Shown here one piece after another: positions 1-11,594 of a stretch of DNA of 64,000 nucleotides. Each line of letters starts with the position of its first letter. Position 1 is the stretch's first letter. This DNA is from Crossaster papposus (taxonomy: Eukaryota; Echinodermata; Asteroidea; Velatida; Solasteridae), in the NCBI GenBank assembly GCA_037893245.1, contig JBAIAA010000433.1:372001-436000 (forward strand). Direction: 5' to 3'. Below the pieces are notes generated by a model. It had not been told where the DNA came from and did no database searches. It saw only the letters and a program-made list of their open reading frames with translations. Both the position numbers and the translations under genes were made by a program.

Positions 1-233
1 CTTTTGCATCAGTCTTGGATGAACTTTCCTGAATGGACAGACATCTATATAGTGACATTTGTGAGAACTGCCTTAGACTCCATCTTTTACAGATGTAGCT
101 ATTCGCGAACGACAGTAAAGTTCGGGTTCCATGATAAGTTGGTTTGGTCCTCTTGAAAAGTTGGAATATTACATTTGTAGAAATGTGCATAATTTTAAGT
201 CACGGGGGCGTGACTTTACAGGAAGGGGGGTAT
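1..233 (+). other. Probable 3' internal tail of an LTR retroelement with polypurine tract
   Basis: No reading frame is recognisable here. A short hairpin (AAGTCACG ... CGTGACTT, near 197-216) is followed by a purine run AGGAAGGGGGG just before a TGTAACA that would open an LTR. That arrangement (hairpin, polypurine tract, TG) is what lies between pol and the 3' LTR of many Ty3/gypsy elements. The rest of the element would be left of the window, so this is inference. Confidence 0.4.
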
Positions 234-1578
234 TGTAACAAATATTGTTTTATAATCACAAGAGGGCGCTATTTATTTTTAATTAATTTTTAAATTAATG
301 TTATGCTGCCCTCGCTTGGCTAGGTAGATGTAGCTTTTGCTGTGTTAATTTTATCAATTGCTGCCCCGCCTCGATCCAAGCATGTTGTACGTGTTTTCTG
401 TTTGGGTCTTATTTGTATGTAATGTTAGCTGTTAATTTTGGGTGAGTTGCCTCGTCTAAAATAATCCTCTTTTGTTACCATGTATAGGGAGTTGCAATAT
501 GGCATTTATGTAGTCACATTTAAGGTATATTTTGTGAGGAATTGTTGGGGAATTTTGGCTGGAAATTACTGTGGGCTGTGAGAGAAGCCAGGTACATGGT
601 GTGGCATGTTGGCCATGTGCTCAGTCAAATTTCCTTAAATGTTCTTGAATAATGGGACAAATGTAAGTTTGAAAGTCTTTAATGGTTATTTTGCAACTCT
701 TTGACATGGGATTTTGGGGATTGAAAATGGATGGCTGATATTTGTTTAGGCTTTTGCTGGTGAGAACTTGTCAGGTTATTTGTTAATCAATGACATGTTT
801 ATGTATGTATGTGAGATGAGAGCATGTACATGAATAGTGTAATCTGTTAGGTATTGTCTGGCAGGTCTGAGCAGTTCTGATTTTGTTTTGCATTATTCAA
901 TATACCAAATTCTTTGGTTTATTTGAATTAAATTTGGGCTAACAAATGGGTGCTCAGATCTTTTTTTTTAAATGGGGTCGTTTATAAATCATGATCAGTT
1001 CTTACCAGCAGCTGGGTGTGTTTGGTTTATTGTTTTGCCAAACGAGTCAGGTTGTCAGCATTATTATTATTGAATTAATCTGTATTGTTCTTGTGTTGGT
1101 CGCACACCTTCAAATTATAACAGTGTAGGAATATTTTGAATTGAAATGTGAAATTTGGTGTTGACTTAATTTTCCTGGCATATAATTTTGTTTGTAATTT
1201 ATTAATTGAATCTGCGCGTAGTAAAAAGTGAAATTCTAACTAGAAGCCAGGTGCTTCACTAGTCTGGTGTAACTTTTGTGATTTCATATATACCGGTAAC
1301 TGGTATTTGGTTTAAAAGGTTGCGTATAAAATTAAGCAATACTGAGAATATTTTGTTATTTCTGTTGACTGAATTTGTCAAAGAAAGGAATTAATTTTGT
1401 TGGGGTGAAATCCAATGTGCCAGGAAACGAGTTAAATAAATACATGTAATGTTAATAAGGGAGCTCCCAACAAACTGTTTTGCAACTTGTATTTTTCTTT
1501 TGTGTCTTAACTTGTTGGAACTTTCAAGAAGCTGTTAGAGGATTATAGTTGCCATCCGATTAACCCCGGCACGCTACA
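234..1578 (+). repeat. Probable long terminal repeat of an LTR retrotransposon
   Basis: The segment starts TGTAACAAATATT directly after a polypurine tract and a matching end (GCACGCTACA) lies at 1569-1578, so it has the TG...CA borders of an LTR and is about 1.35 kb long. It is AT-rich and has no credible gene. The partner LTR is outside the window, so neither identity between LTRs nor a target duplication can be checked. The 3' border is a guess from the terminal dinucleotide. Confidence 0.4.
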
Positions 1579-1701
1579 CTATTAGACAGAAGATATTATA
1601 CCCTTTCTACAGACATTTGTATTTTTTTGAAATATTCAGTAGTTTTGCAATGATATGAATTTGAAAATGGTATACTTTTTTTAAAGACACCCTGTATAGT
1701 A

Positions 1702-2878
1702 TGTACCTACAGTAGGGGATTTAATTAGTAGTTGAATACGTTGTAGAGGGTTCACAAGTCATGTACATTATATGTAGGGTATGGTGCATTAAAGGTGATG
1801 TACGTAGGATACACCATTGGTAATTGCTTGAAATATCATGAATGAGTAGATTTGTAGGGTTGTATTTTATAATAAATATCATTTAACTGACCTGTCCGAA
1901 GTTTTACAATCATGGATGCCGAGAAAAGCACGAAAAACAGCGTTTGTTTTTAACCGGAGTCGAGCAGTTATGTTATTTTTGTTTTTCGCGATCGTCAGCT
2001 GGCCATTGCAGATTTTTGTTTATAAAATTATATTTTTCAGAAAAATTATAGGATATCTAGCGCAATCATTTTGCTAGATGCCTAGATGTCTAAATGCCTA
2101 TTTATTTTTAAATGAGTAAGATATTTCTTAATAATTCGGTAGTAAATATTTTCGATATCTGCAAATGGTGTATATCCTACCTTCAAGTTTGTTTACAGAG
2201 TTGAATCAATTGAGTGCTTCTATGCTTTTTTGTATTAGTGTGTCATTTATTTATTTATTACACAATGAAATAATTTTATCAATGTGATTTGCTCACAAAA
2301 TATCCAAGTTTATGTCTTGGGTGATCTAATTCAGCCTTCTTATTATATTCATGATCTTCTCAGAGCAGCATGTTGGAAGAGGTTGGAATATCAAACAATC
2401 CTTTAGTACATGTATTTGTCTGAGAAACCCCATTGATGTCAGCTTGCATGTTATTTGGCCCTGAACTTTGTTGCTTTTACACTGTTTTCAATAGGGCTGG
2501 AATTAGTGCAGTGCAACCATAAATTGCAAGCAGGACAAGTGAGGAATGTAACAAAATGCACAAAGTACCTAAAACGACCTGTTGCTGACATGCCTGGACA
2601 GCTTAAGACAACCAGTTAAGACATTTTTGTGTACCAGACTAGTGGAGCCATGATGTGAAATAAAGATGTGGAATAAAGACAAAACACTTACATTTCAGTG
2701 GGGTCCATTTTGTGTGCCATTTATAGCTGATATACAACAAGATGACACACTAGCACAAGAAAGCATAGAAGCAAGTGGTTCAACTCTGTAAACTACCTTA
2801 ATGCAACATACCCTACATGACTTGTGAACCCTCCACAACTTATTCAACTACTGATTGAATCCCCCTACTGTAGGTACA
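1702..2878. mobile_element. Terminal-inverted-repeat element with TA target duplication, non-autonomous
   Basis: The left end TGTACCTACAGTAGGGG is mirrored at the right end CCCCCTACTGTAGGTACA. The match continues inward for roughly 150 bp (the block with GGGTTCACAAGTCATGTA at left and its complement at right, then TTTACAGAGTTGAA and its complement). Both ends are bordered by TA. There is no transposase. The left arm is interrupted by a second element (1804-2180); without it the arms pair continuously. TA borders fit Tc1/mariner-type insertion, but that assignment is inference. Confidence 0.6.
1804..2180. mobile_element. MITE copy A (GTAGGATACACCAT family), nested in the 1702-2878 element
   Basis: It begins GTAGGATACACCATTGG and ends GGTGTATATCCTAC, so it has inverted ends. 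A clearly related copy lies at 9697-10056, sharing the internal text around CTGTCCGAAGTTTTACAATC and ATGGATGCCGAGAAAAG. It contains no coding sequence. It sits inside the left arm of the surrounding element, so it inserted later. Confidence 0.75.
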
Positions 2879-2980
2879 TAAATACTACAAAAGAATACCT
2901 GAAATATGAGAATAATGGCCAACAAAAGGCTGGGGAGTTCCTTGTACATGTGCTTGTATCGGTGCATATATAATGATGAT

Positions 2981-3117
2981 TTTTCGAGTTGACTTTTCGA
3001 GTTTCGAGTTGACTTTTCGAGTTTCGAGTTGACTTTTCGAGTTTCGAGTTGACTTTTCGAGTTTCGAGTTGACTTTTCGAGTTTCGAGTTGACCTTTCCA
3101 GTTTCGAGTTGACCTTT
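2981..3117 (-). repeat. 20-bp minisatellite, left array
   Basis: About seven tandem copies of a 20-bp unit, read on the minus strand as AACTCGAAACTCGAAAAGTC. The last two copies have drifted (CTTTCC). The same unit recurs in the opposite orientation at 4704-5035, so the two arrays could pair as a stem about 1.6 kb apart. Confidence 0.9.
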
Positions 3118-3196
3118 CTACATTCCTTTGTGGCCCAAGCTTTCCTAAATGCTTTTAACTAACACATTCCTGGTGCCCCTGTGGAATATCTGAAAT

Positions 3197-3657
3197 GGGG
3201 GAGGGGGTGGGAGGGGGTGGGGGGAGGGGGTGGGGGGAGGGGGTGGGGGAGGGGGTGGGGGGAGGGGGTGGGGGGAGGGGGTGGGGGGAGGGGGTGGGGG
3301 GAGGGGGTGGGGGGAGGGGGTGGGGGGAGGGGGTGGGAGGAGGGGGTGGGAGGAGGGGGTGGGAGGAGGGGGTGGGAGGAGGGGGTGGGAGGAGGGGGTG
3401 GGAGGAGGGGGTGGGAGGAGGGGGTGGGAGGAGGGGGTGGGAGGAGGGGGTGGGAGGAGGGGGTGGGAGGAGGGGGTGGGAGGAGGGGGTGGGAGGAGGG
3501 GGTGGGAGGAGGGGGTGGGAGGAGGGGGTGGGAGGAGGGGGTGGGAGGAGGGGGTGGGAGGAGGGGGTGGGAGGAGGGGGTGGGAGGAGGGGGTGGGAGG
3601 AGGGGGTGGGAGGAGGGGGTGGGAGGAGGGGGTGGGAGGAGGGGGTGGGAGGAAGGG
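3197..3657 (+). repeat. G-rich 13-bp minisatellite
   Basis: Roughly 35 tandem copies of a 13-bp unit: first GGGGGTGGGGGGA variants, then about 25 copies of GGGGGTGGGAGGA. The unit length and lack of stop codons make long open frames on both strands, but these encode only Gly/Arg/Glu or Pro/Ser repeats and are not genes. Every unit has at least two G-runs, so the G strand has strong potential to form quadruplexes. Confidence 0.9.
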
Positions 3658-3802
3658 TGGAACAGCAACAAAAAAGTTGGTACCAATATTTACATGTACA
3701 TGTACACATGTACTTACTGGTACATAAAAACATGATGGTTTAACAAAAAAATCTTGGTTACACAGTTTTATGAAATTTCGACTAATCAAGGAGTTTAAGG
3801 TG

Positions 3803-4214
3803 TATACATGTACATGTAGAATACACCATACTGTATGTTTTTTATTTTTTTTATTTATTTTTTAATTTGATGGGTTTAGGGGGATCATATTTATAGTAAA
3901 TATTGTTACAATATCCTGTTTTTAATGATTTGTGTTAATTGGTCCTGGAAAACTTACCAAGAACATTAATGCTGTTTTTGTAGTCTGGTTCCGTGACTTT
4001 CTTTAATTAAACAAAACATACATGTAGCAATGTATAGATGTAAGGGAATTATTACGTCAGGAAACCAAACCTATCCACGGATGTAAAACATATTGCAAAT
4101 AATTATAATGTGGACTAACTAAATTTAATAAAGTGTTTGAAAATAGTCTGGTATTTACAATGATTGCCGGTCCACTATCATTACTAGTTTTTTAAAGTTT
4201 GCAAATGGTGTACA
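3803..4214. mobile_element. Probable diverged MITE copy C (GGATACACCAT family)
   Basis: The left end has AATACACCAT and the right end has GCAAATGGTGTACACTACC, close to the ends of copies A and B. The internal TTTATAGTAAATATTG also resembles copy B. Length is about 410 bp with no gene. The match is partial, so the assignment is tentative. Confidence 0.4.
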
Positions 4215-4703
4215 CTACCTTCCTGGGATGGAAGGCCCGGGGTGGGGGGGGGGGGGGACACACAAAAGGGGTTTAATGCAAAGGGGTGGGGGGAAAACAA
4301 CAGAAAAAAGGGTGCTACGGGACACCTCTATCATTTCCCGCTGTGTGGTCAACTTACATGTACAAAAATAGGTTTCAGAGGATACAAACCTGTCTACACT
4401 GATTTGGTGAACATGTCTACACTGATTTGGTGAACATGTTAGCTGATTCTATATTAAAATAATATTGCAAGTTAAATGTTACTTTGGTGTTTTGTTTTTT
4501 TAATGATCTTTTAATTGAGTTTTCTTGTTGATGTTCAGCTGCAGCCATAACTGCAGTAAACAATTCAGCCTTGAACTGTGTGGACCACTTGGTGGAAACA
4601 TATACTGGGAGAAAATGCCAGAAAAAGTCCACAGACAAAATGGGAGGGAGAAAAAGCCCCTCTCTTAAATGACAAATCAATTAACTGTTTTTGAAAAACA
4701 CCA

Positions 4704-5035
4704 AACTCAAAAAGTTAACTCGAAACTCAAAAATTCAACTCGAAACTCGAAAATTCAACTCGAAACTCGAAAAGTCAACTCGAAACTCGAAAAGTCAACT
4801 CGAAACTCGAAAAGTCAACTCGAAACTCGAAAAGTCAACTCGAAACTCGAAAAGTCAACTCGAAACTCGAAAAGTCAACTCGAAACTCGAAAAGTCAACT
4901 CGAAACTCGAAAAGTCAACTCGAAACTCGAAAAGTCAACTCGAAACTCGAAAAGTCAACTCGAAACTCGAAAAGTCAACTCGAAACTCGAAAAGTCAACT
5001 CGAAACTCGAAAAGTCAACTCGAAACTCGAACCTC
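4704..5035 (+). repeat. 20-bp minisatellite, right array
   Basis: About 15-16 tandem copies of AACTCGAAACTCGAAAAGTC. The first two or three copies are diverged and the rest nearly identical. It is the inverted counterpart of the 2981-3117 array. Open frames across it (Lys/Asn/Ser repeats) are a consequence of repetition and not evidence of a protein. Confidence 0.92.
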
Positions 5036-5375
5036 GAAACCCTCCATTGGACCTTGAGACTTGCATGCACTGTATATAGGGGTCGAAGGGCATCCATGTG
5101 TCCTTGCAAGACAACCACAAGCCATTGTGTGCCTATACTGCACCAGAGCTGTGTACAGTATATGTACACAATGACTGAGAGATAAGCATTTAGTTTGAGA
5201 TTGTGCGATGTGTGTATTAACTGGAATAAGAACAGCATTTCTATCTTGTCTGGTATTTTCTCCCAGCGTCCACACACAAAAACGCAGACAGTTCTGTGAA
5301 ACAATTTACTATTTTTACCTGCCCTCAAAATTAAAATCCCTATGAAAATTACAGCAAAAATAAATCTAACTCAAG

Positions 5376-6072
5376 TACCACAGGGATACCACAGGACCAT
5401 GGAGCTATTCGTAGCTCCATGACAGGACAGAGATGGTATCTCAGTTTGTACCACAGGGATACCACAGGACAACAAGATGGGAACTAATTATGTAGTACTT
5501 CAATGTCTTTAATTTGTGTGTTATCTCAGCATTTACCACAGGAATACCACAGGACAGAGATGTGGGAAACGGCAATATTGTGGTACTTGACTGTCCTTGT
5601 GTGGTCTCTTGATATTTACAACACATGAGTACCACAGGCTAGAGATGTCCTGTGGTACTTATTACCACCATGGAGCTATGTTACCACACAAAACCATTTT
5701 GTATGACATGTTTGTGTCCAATTTGTGTGGTATCTAAGTAAATACCACAGGAATACCACAGGACATCTCTATCCTGTAGTATCCTATGGTATATTACCAC
5801 ACAAAACCATTTTGTATGACATGCCCTGTGGTAATTTGTGCATGGGATATCCAAGTAAATACCACAGGAATACCACAGGACATCTCTATCCTGTGGCATA
5901 TTACCACACAAAACCATTTTGTATGGCTGTCCTGTGGTAATTTGTGTGGTATCTAAGTAATTACCACAGGAATACCACAGGGCAGCAATGTCCTGTGGTA
6001 CATACCACACACATTTGTGTGGTATTTGACTGTCCTGCGGTAATTGTGTGGTATACCACAGGAATACCACAG
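5376..6072. repeat. CCACAGG-rich complex repeat
   Basis: The motif ACCACAGGAATACCACAGGA occurs at least seven times, often near its complement CCTGTGGTA, so many short hairpins are possible. Three larger units of about 100 bp (roughly 5690-5945) share ACCACACAAAACCATTTTG plus the motif. No gene is supported; the open frames here are composed of repeated short peptides. Confidence 0.8.
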
Positions 6073-6599
6073 GACATTTTCGTAAGGGATGTACGAGCCA
6101 GTGGTACTGAGCGGTGATGATGATGGCGAACTTGAAATTCCCGGCGTCCACAACGACATCTTAGAAGAAAGATTTGGAAACCATAATTGGTCAATATAAC
6201 GACCTACAAAGCTACGGGAAAAAAACTGTAAATGATGAACAAGAAATATACAAATTGCTCTCTTTTTTAAAATTGGGCGAAGTTTTCCGGAAAAGCCTCT
6301 CCAAAACCTGTCGGAAATAGATGCTTTATACATGTTATAAACATGTACAAGTACAAGTATGTACATGTAATGGTTTTCATAAACGAAACAGGTTCGTTTC
6401 GCATTTTTGTGATTCCTACCTCCATGGTATAATGGTTATTGTGAATAATAATGGATATTAAATGACAATCATAAAACCATGTTGGAATCATGTTTTGTTC
6501 AAACATAAATAATGTTTAGTAAAATGTACACAGCCTTTTATTACTAAATACATGTACATTAATTACCAGCACGTTGTCGTGAAAGTTGGTACCTTAATA

Positions 6600-6640
6600 C
6601 TTCTACACAAAACCCCCGACACCGGGGTTTTTGTGTACAA
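6600..6640. other. Perfect-stem hairpin sequence
   Basis: TACACAAAACCCC and GGGGTTTTTGTGTA flank a short CGACACC loop, giving a stem of about 13 bp with one bulge. No T-run or gene context explains it. It could be a chance palindrome or the centre of an old foldback element. Confidence 0.5.
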
Positions 6641-8249
6641 ACCTTACCAGCTGGATCAGACGGTTATTTACGACCCCCATGACAGCGGCCAAGCCGCAAT
6701 TAGCCTGGGAGATGACCTTTTCGGGCTTGGACTGCTGACCGCAGTCTTATAAGTGCATATACTTATGGTGTACAATTTCTATGTACATGTACAATTTACA
6801 TGCGGCTGTAGAAACTATGCACACATGCAAGATTTTACTTTGTCAAGCTTCAGGCATTGAGACTTCTCAATGCCTTGTTCTTACAAGCATAATGCATTGT
6901 TTGTGTATACACTTTTAATCAGCCATCGATAAATGATGATTCGTGCAAACAACAAACTGAGACAAGGTGAACAGTAAAGCTTCAAATGTTCAAGAAACAC
7001 ATTTTGCTTTTTTAAATCCTTGTTAGAATTAATATAATATATAACAACTGTTTTTAGCGAGTAAACATCACTTTTCTTAATTGCTATCAGTTTGCTATAT
7101 AATTGCTATCATGTTTAGAAGCTATACGGCGCTCGTCTGTTTGTTGCCACTTCCTGACGAGGTTACGCCAATGGTCATCTCGATCGATCCAACATGCAAC
7201 AAACAGCGATTTAAATTTAAAAGAAAAGGCGGGCATATGTAGAGATTATCTTATTGGCTGATCTGTTTCTATAGGGATGATTGTCACTTTTGAAACTAGA
7301 CCTACGACTATTTAAATGACAATAACTCCGCTCCCCAACATCGTATCTCAACAATCGAGGTGTCAGAATACGCAGAACAAAATTATGCATTGTTTTTTTG
7401 CTTCGATTAATCCATACCATTTCGAACCGTTAATTATTGGCTAATTTTAAGTGTCTCGGTACTTTTTGTGATGAGTTGAGTGTACATGCACATGCATGGA
7501 ATAATGCAAAATTAATTGACTAAACCTTCATTAAATTAGGTATAGCCTACACATGTAATTTAAAATGAATAATAAACATATCGGATGCGTATAGCTAAAC
7601 TCATACAAACACTTTAATTTCAAAATGGAATCTGTCTATTAATTCAGGTCAAAAGATAGGGTAGACCATAGTCAATCTGTTTTCAAAACAACAGGTGGCT
7701 GAACTCGTACGTAGTTGCATCGTGATAGAACAAAAACGAAACGTAATTTTTTTCTGGACTAAAGGCGTAATCGTGTTCTCAAAAAATTAAAACTTTACTT
7801 CATGTGTAGGTTAACTGAACTAGTTGGTGTATAATAATACTTGTAATAGGCGTCCCCTGACATAAATAGGTTTTTTTTCAAACTGTTGCAAAGCATTGGC
7901 GTCTCCAATAAGCTTGGAGAAGTCCACCACTTTGTTTCATCTGTTTGTTGAAATTGTTGTCTTAATCTTTTATGTTCACATTTATTCAGTGGCAATAAAT
8001 ATGAAGATGGATACAAATAAAATTGAGCATGAATGGTTTAATTGTCCCCAACATGCACATAAGGCCAACATTATGTATAGCACTAAGTTTTGCGGTGTAG
8101 ATATAAGTATTTTGACCGATAAAGATACAGTTGCCATGACTTCCGTCCGCATTATTCCAGTGTTTGTTTAGCTGTTCGCTCTTGTTCTGCCGTTTTGTCT
8201 TTACTTATTGTACATGTGCAATAATGAATGTCACGTGGTGTGAGTTCCA
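6641..8249. other. Non-coding stretch, nothing recognised
   Basis: AT-rich sequence with short chance frames only. I see no splice-consistent exon, no tandem array and no inverted ends. Confidence 0.5.
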
Positions 8250-8362
8250 CCAATCAATAACAAGGATCTGTATGTCAGTTATATAATTTTTGATGATACA
8301 ACGGACTCGACTCCAGTCGTTTTAGTTTCCTTTGAAATCTTCCTAAGAACTTCATCATGTCG
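8250..8362 (+). repeat. Direct repeat, left copy, flanking the 93-bp satellite
   Basis: About 110 bp beginning CACCAATCAATAACAAGGAT and ending near CCTAAGAACTTCATCATGTC. It recurs in the same orientation at 9148-9271 with a few changes and a small insertion. Together the pair brackets the satellite array like the ends of a duplicated or LTR-like unit. Confidence 0.8.
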
Positions 8363-8365
8363 CGC

Positions 8366-9025
8366 AACAAAAAAAAGCGAGATTTGTAGAAAAGACTAGA
8401 TGCGAGTTTTAATTGCATATACATTGTATATAGGCACGTACGGGCCAGGCCAAAAAAAGGGATGCGAGATTTATCGAAAAGGGATGCGAGTTTTAAGTGC
8501 ATGTACATTGTATAATGGCACGGTAGAGCCCGGTATAGGACCAGGCCAAAAAAAGGGATGCGAGATTTGTAGAAAAGGGATGCGAGTTTTAAGTGCATAT
8601 ACATATAGGCACGGTAGAGCCCGTTAGGAACAGGTCAAAAAAAGGGATGCGAGATTTATAAAAAAGGAATGCGACTTTTAAGTGCATATACATTGTGTGT
8701 AGGCACGGTAGAGCCCGGTAGGACCAGGTCAAAAAAGGGATGCGAGATTTGTAGAAAAGGGATGCGAGTTTTAAGTGCATATACATTGTATATAGGCACG
8801 GTAGAGCCCGGTCTAGGACCAGGCCAAACAAAGGGATGCGAGATTTATAAAAAAAGGATGCGAGTTTTAAGTGCATATACATTGTATATAGGCACGGTAG
8901 AGCCCGGTAGGACTAGGTAAAAAAAGGGATGCGAGATTTATAGAAAAAGGATGCGAGTTTTTAGTGCATGTACATGTACATTGTATATATAGGCACGTTA
9001 GGGCCAGGTAAAAAGAGATGCGAGA
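8366..9025 (+). repeat. ~93-bp satellite, about seven copies
   Basis: The unit contains GGGATGCGAGATTT, GATGCGAGTTTTAAGTGC, CATTGTATATAGGCACGGTA and GAGCCCGG...CCAGG in fixed order. Successive GATGCGAGTTTTAAGTGC sites lie 88-97 bp apart. Copies are diverged, mostly in the A-runs. The repeated peptide frames on either strand are by-products of the tandem structure. Confidence 0.88.
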
Positions 9026-9147
9026 TTTGTAGAAAATGGTTTTAGTGTTTATAACAATGTTTGATTATTCATCTTACCTCATCTTATTAAAATTTAGTTC
9101 ATTTATTATTCCATGCATGCACACAATATAGACCCACTAGTTTGTCC

Positions 9148-9271
9148 ACCAATCAATAACAAGGATCCGTATGTCAGTTATATAATTGTTGATGATACAA
9201 CGAACTCGACTCGATCCCAACTTCAATCGTTTTAGTTTCCTTTGAAATCTTCCTAAGAACTTTATCATGTC
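9148..9271 (+). repeat. Direct repeat, right copy, flanking the 93-bp satellite
   Basis: Second copy of the ~110-bp block at 8250-8362, with an added GATCCCAACTT-like segment. The remaining 9272-9690 stretch is AT-rich and holds nothing I can identify except a doubled ACAAACGGGCCACAAT near 9450-9485. Confidence 0.8.
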
Positions 9272-9696
9272 ACGTTTTCGAGAAACTTTCTTGTTTTTTA
9301 TTTACAATTTCCTCACCATATAATGAACAGACATACTTCACTGCAAATCGAGATTGGTGAGGGTTTGGAAACACTAGGATCTGTAACTGCTAAGTATTGC
9401 ATTTTTCGTTATACCTTTAAAAAAAAAAAATTGCCCCATATTATGAGAACAAACGGGCCACAATAATGAGAACAAACGGGCCACAATATTGCAAAATTAA
9501 TCTACTGACTACAATTATGCAATGATGCATCCAAACACCATTTTACATCAATATAACCTTGCTCTATTTAACAATGCACGTTAGCTTCATGAGAACTTAC
9601 TTTTGTTTTGGTAAAAAAATGTATTAAGTTTGTTCATTCATCACTGACGTGTTAATCTTTTTAGCCTCAGCAGAGTTATGGCCGGTGCACTTAAAG

Positions 9697-10056
9697 GTAG
9701 GATACACCATTGGTAATTGCTTGAATTGTCACGAGTAGATTTTGGGGGTTGTATTTTATAGTAAATATCGTTTAACTGAGCTGTCCGAAGTTTTACAATC
9801 ATGGATGCCGAGAAAAGTACGAAAAAGTTTTTCTTTTAACCGGCGTCGAGCAGTTATTCTTATGTTATCTTTGTTTCGCGATTGCCGTCCGGCGAGCGCG
9901 AATTTTTTATTATAAAATTATATTTTTCGGAATAATTACAGGATACCTACCGCAATCATTTTGCTGGATGCCTAGAATCAACATTTACTTTCAAATGAGT
10001 CAAATATTTCTTACTAATTCGGTACCGTAGTAAATATTTTTGATGGTGTATCCTAC
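9697..10056. mobile_element. MITE copy B (GTAGGATACACCAT family)
   Basis: Begins GTAGGATACACCATTGG and ends ATGGTGTATCCTAC, perfect over the outer 14 bp. The interior is closely related to copy A at 1804-2180. At about 360 bp without a gene, it is a typical non-autonomous DNA element. It abuts another MITE at 10059. Confidence 0.8.
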
Positions 10057-10058
10057 CC

Positions 10059-10453
10059 GGGAGCGTATACGTTTGGTAATTGGAACCTACTGTTGTTTCA
10101 ACCCTATATAGTTATAGATATATACCATAAAACTAACCTGTAAAGATTTCATTTCAAAGGTGGTAGCGATTTTGAGATATTGCCAACAATCTAGAGCGGT
10201 TATGTCCACGCAGGAAGAATAATCCGCATTGGAATACACAATCTGAGAAACGTCACTGCATGCACGGTTATGCTTCTCAGATTCAAATTTTGGGGGATAA
10301 ACATTAAGTGATATCTTTTTCAAAAACCGCAGAACTTCGAAGTGAAAAGTTTCTAAAAATGCATTATACTATCCAAATCTGCTGTATGCTTCTTACCAAG
10401 TAAGTTTTTATTGCCATAAATTTTTTGAGTAATTACCAAACGTATACGATCCC
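10059..10453. mobile_element. Second MITE family, TIR GGGA(G/T)CGTATACGTTTGG
   Basis: The left end GGGAGCGTATACGTTTGGTA is matched by the complement of the right end ACCAAACGTATACGATCCC, giving an inverted repeat of about 23 bp with one mismatch. It is 395 bp with no gene. It begins two bases after MITE copy B ends, so one was probably inserted at the border of the other. Confidence 0.75.
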
Positions 10454-11088
10454 TTTAAACAAACTTTTATCAGCTAGATTTTTGACGAACTTAATTGGAG
10501 AATTAAGATTGATTTACCTAATTTGAGTATGCAAATGTATTACACAAAAGTTAATTTTAGTAATTTTACTTAGCTGGGGTCAATGATATTTTGTCGATCC
10601 ATATTTTATTGTAATCTTATTTCTCTGGTATTACCACTCTTTGGTTCCTATTATTAGATTCTTGCTTTCAATATAAAATCTTATAGTTCAGTCATTATTT
10701 TGTTCTGTGCCAAAGTCCAGAGTGTGTGTGTAGACGTGTAGCGTATGTACATTTACAGTTCCCTATGCTAGATATAATGAGGTTGACCTGGTCCTTTCTC
10801 CAGGGGGTTGACCACGAGGTTGACCCTCCACCGACCCAGCCACTGTTAAAAGACTGAAATTCCCTGACCGCACATAAAACTGCCAGTCTGTAAACCACAA
10901 GCCCCAATATGAAGAAAAGGTTAAGACAGGATTAAGGTACCAACTTTTACGAGAGTGTGTTGGTAATGTAACAATAAATACAAAATATGTACACATTATT
11001 TATTAAATGACCTATGTTTAATATTTCTACTGGTCTCGACATTTTATTGCATTGATTGATTAAAACATTTTCAAAAATTTGTATGCAG

Positions 11089-11255
11089 GTGTTCTTGTGG
11101 CGGTTGTGGGATTATGCCAACTGTGAGAGAATCCGTCTGCTGAAAGAAATTGATCCGGTGGTGCACATGATGGACGTATGCCTGGACAGATGGGTGCTGG
11201 ATACTGCATATCTCCAGTGTCGGCAGCAGTATGGACAAGAAGGAACTGAAAACCA
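11089..11255 (+). pseudogene. Exon of a P2X7-receptor-like intracellular (C-terminal ballast-type) domain gene
   Basis: An acceptor TTTGTATGCAG precedes the exon and a GTGCGT donor can end it at 11255. The translation holds CERIRLLKEID, CLDRWVLDTAYLQ and CRQQYGQ, which fit the conserved block of the P2X7-type cytoplasmic domain family (P2RX7_C), where a Cys-rich stretch is followed by a leucine/tyrosine helix. In many invertebrates and fish this domain occurs in multicopy stand-alone proteins with no receptor channel. With the donor at 11255 the reading frame passes into the second exon at 11595. The upstream Cys-rich half of the domain was not found. Family assignment is from memory of the pattern. 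Confidence 0.55.
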
Positions 11256-11594
11256 GTGCGTACGTACGTTGTATTTATTGTTCTTTATGGGGAAAAGGGG
11301 ATGATAGTGAATGCCTGGGGGGGGGGAATGTCCAAGGTTTGTTCGAACGCACCCTCTGCAGAAAAAGGACTATGCTGGTCTTATCCGCAGGACATTACGG
11401 TAATCATTAGTTTCAATCCATTGTTTTTGTTCAGGTAGTTTTTATGGGGACAATTATTTTTTGGAGGGGTACGGTCACTATGGTGATGCATCTTCAGTTG
11501 CCCCCCCCCCCCCTTTTTATTTCTGTAGATGTATCATTAGGCCGACAGTTTATAAATAACTACATTTACTCCACAATTTTCTTTTTTATTATAG

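Noticed and set aside
3145-3789. Long open frames on both strands across the G-rich repeat
   Set aside because: They arise from a stop-free 13-bp repeat, exist in six frames and encode only Gly/Arg/Glu or Pro/Ser/His repeats.
8275-8920. Repeated peptide genes across the 93-bp satellite on both strands
   Set aside because: Frames follow the satellite period, are interrupted by its indels and show no splice or start context.
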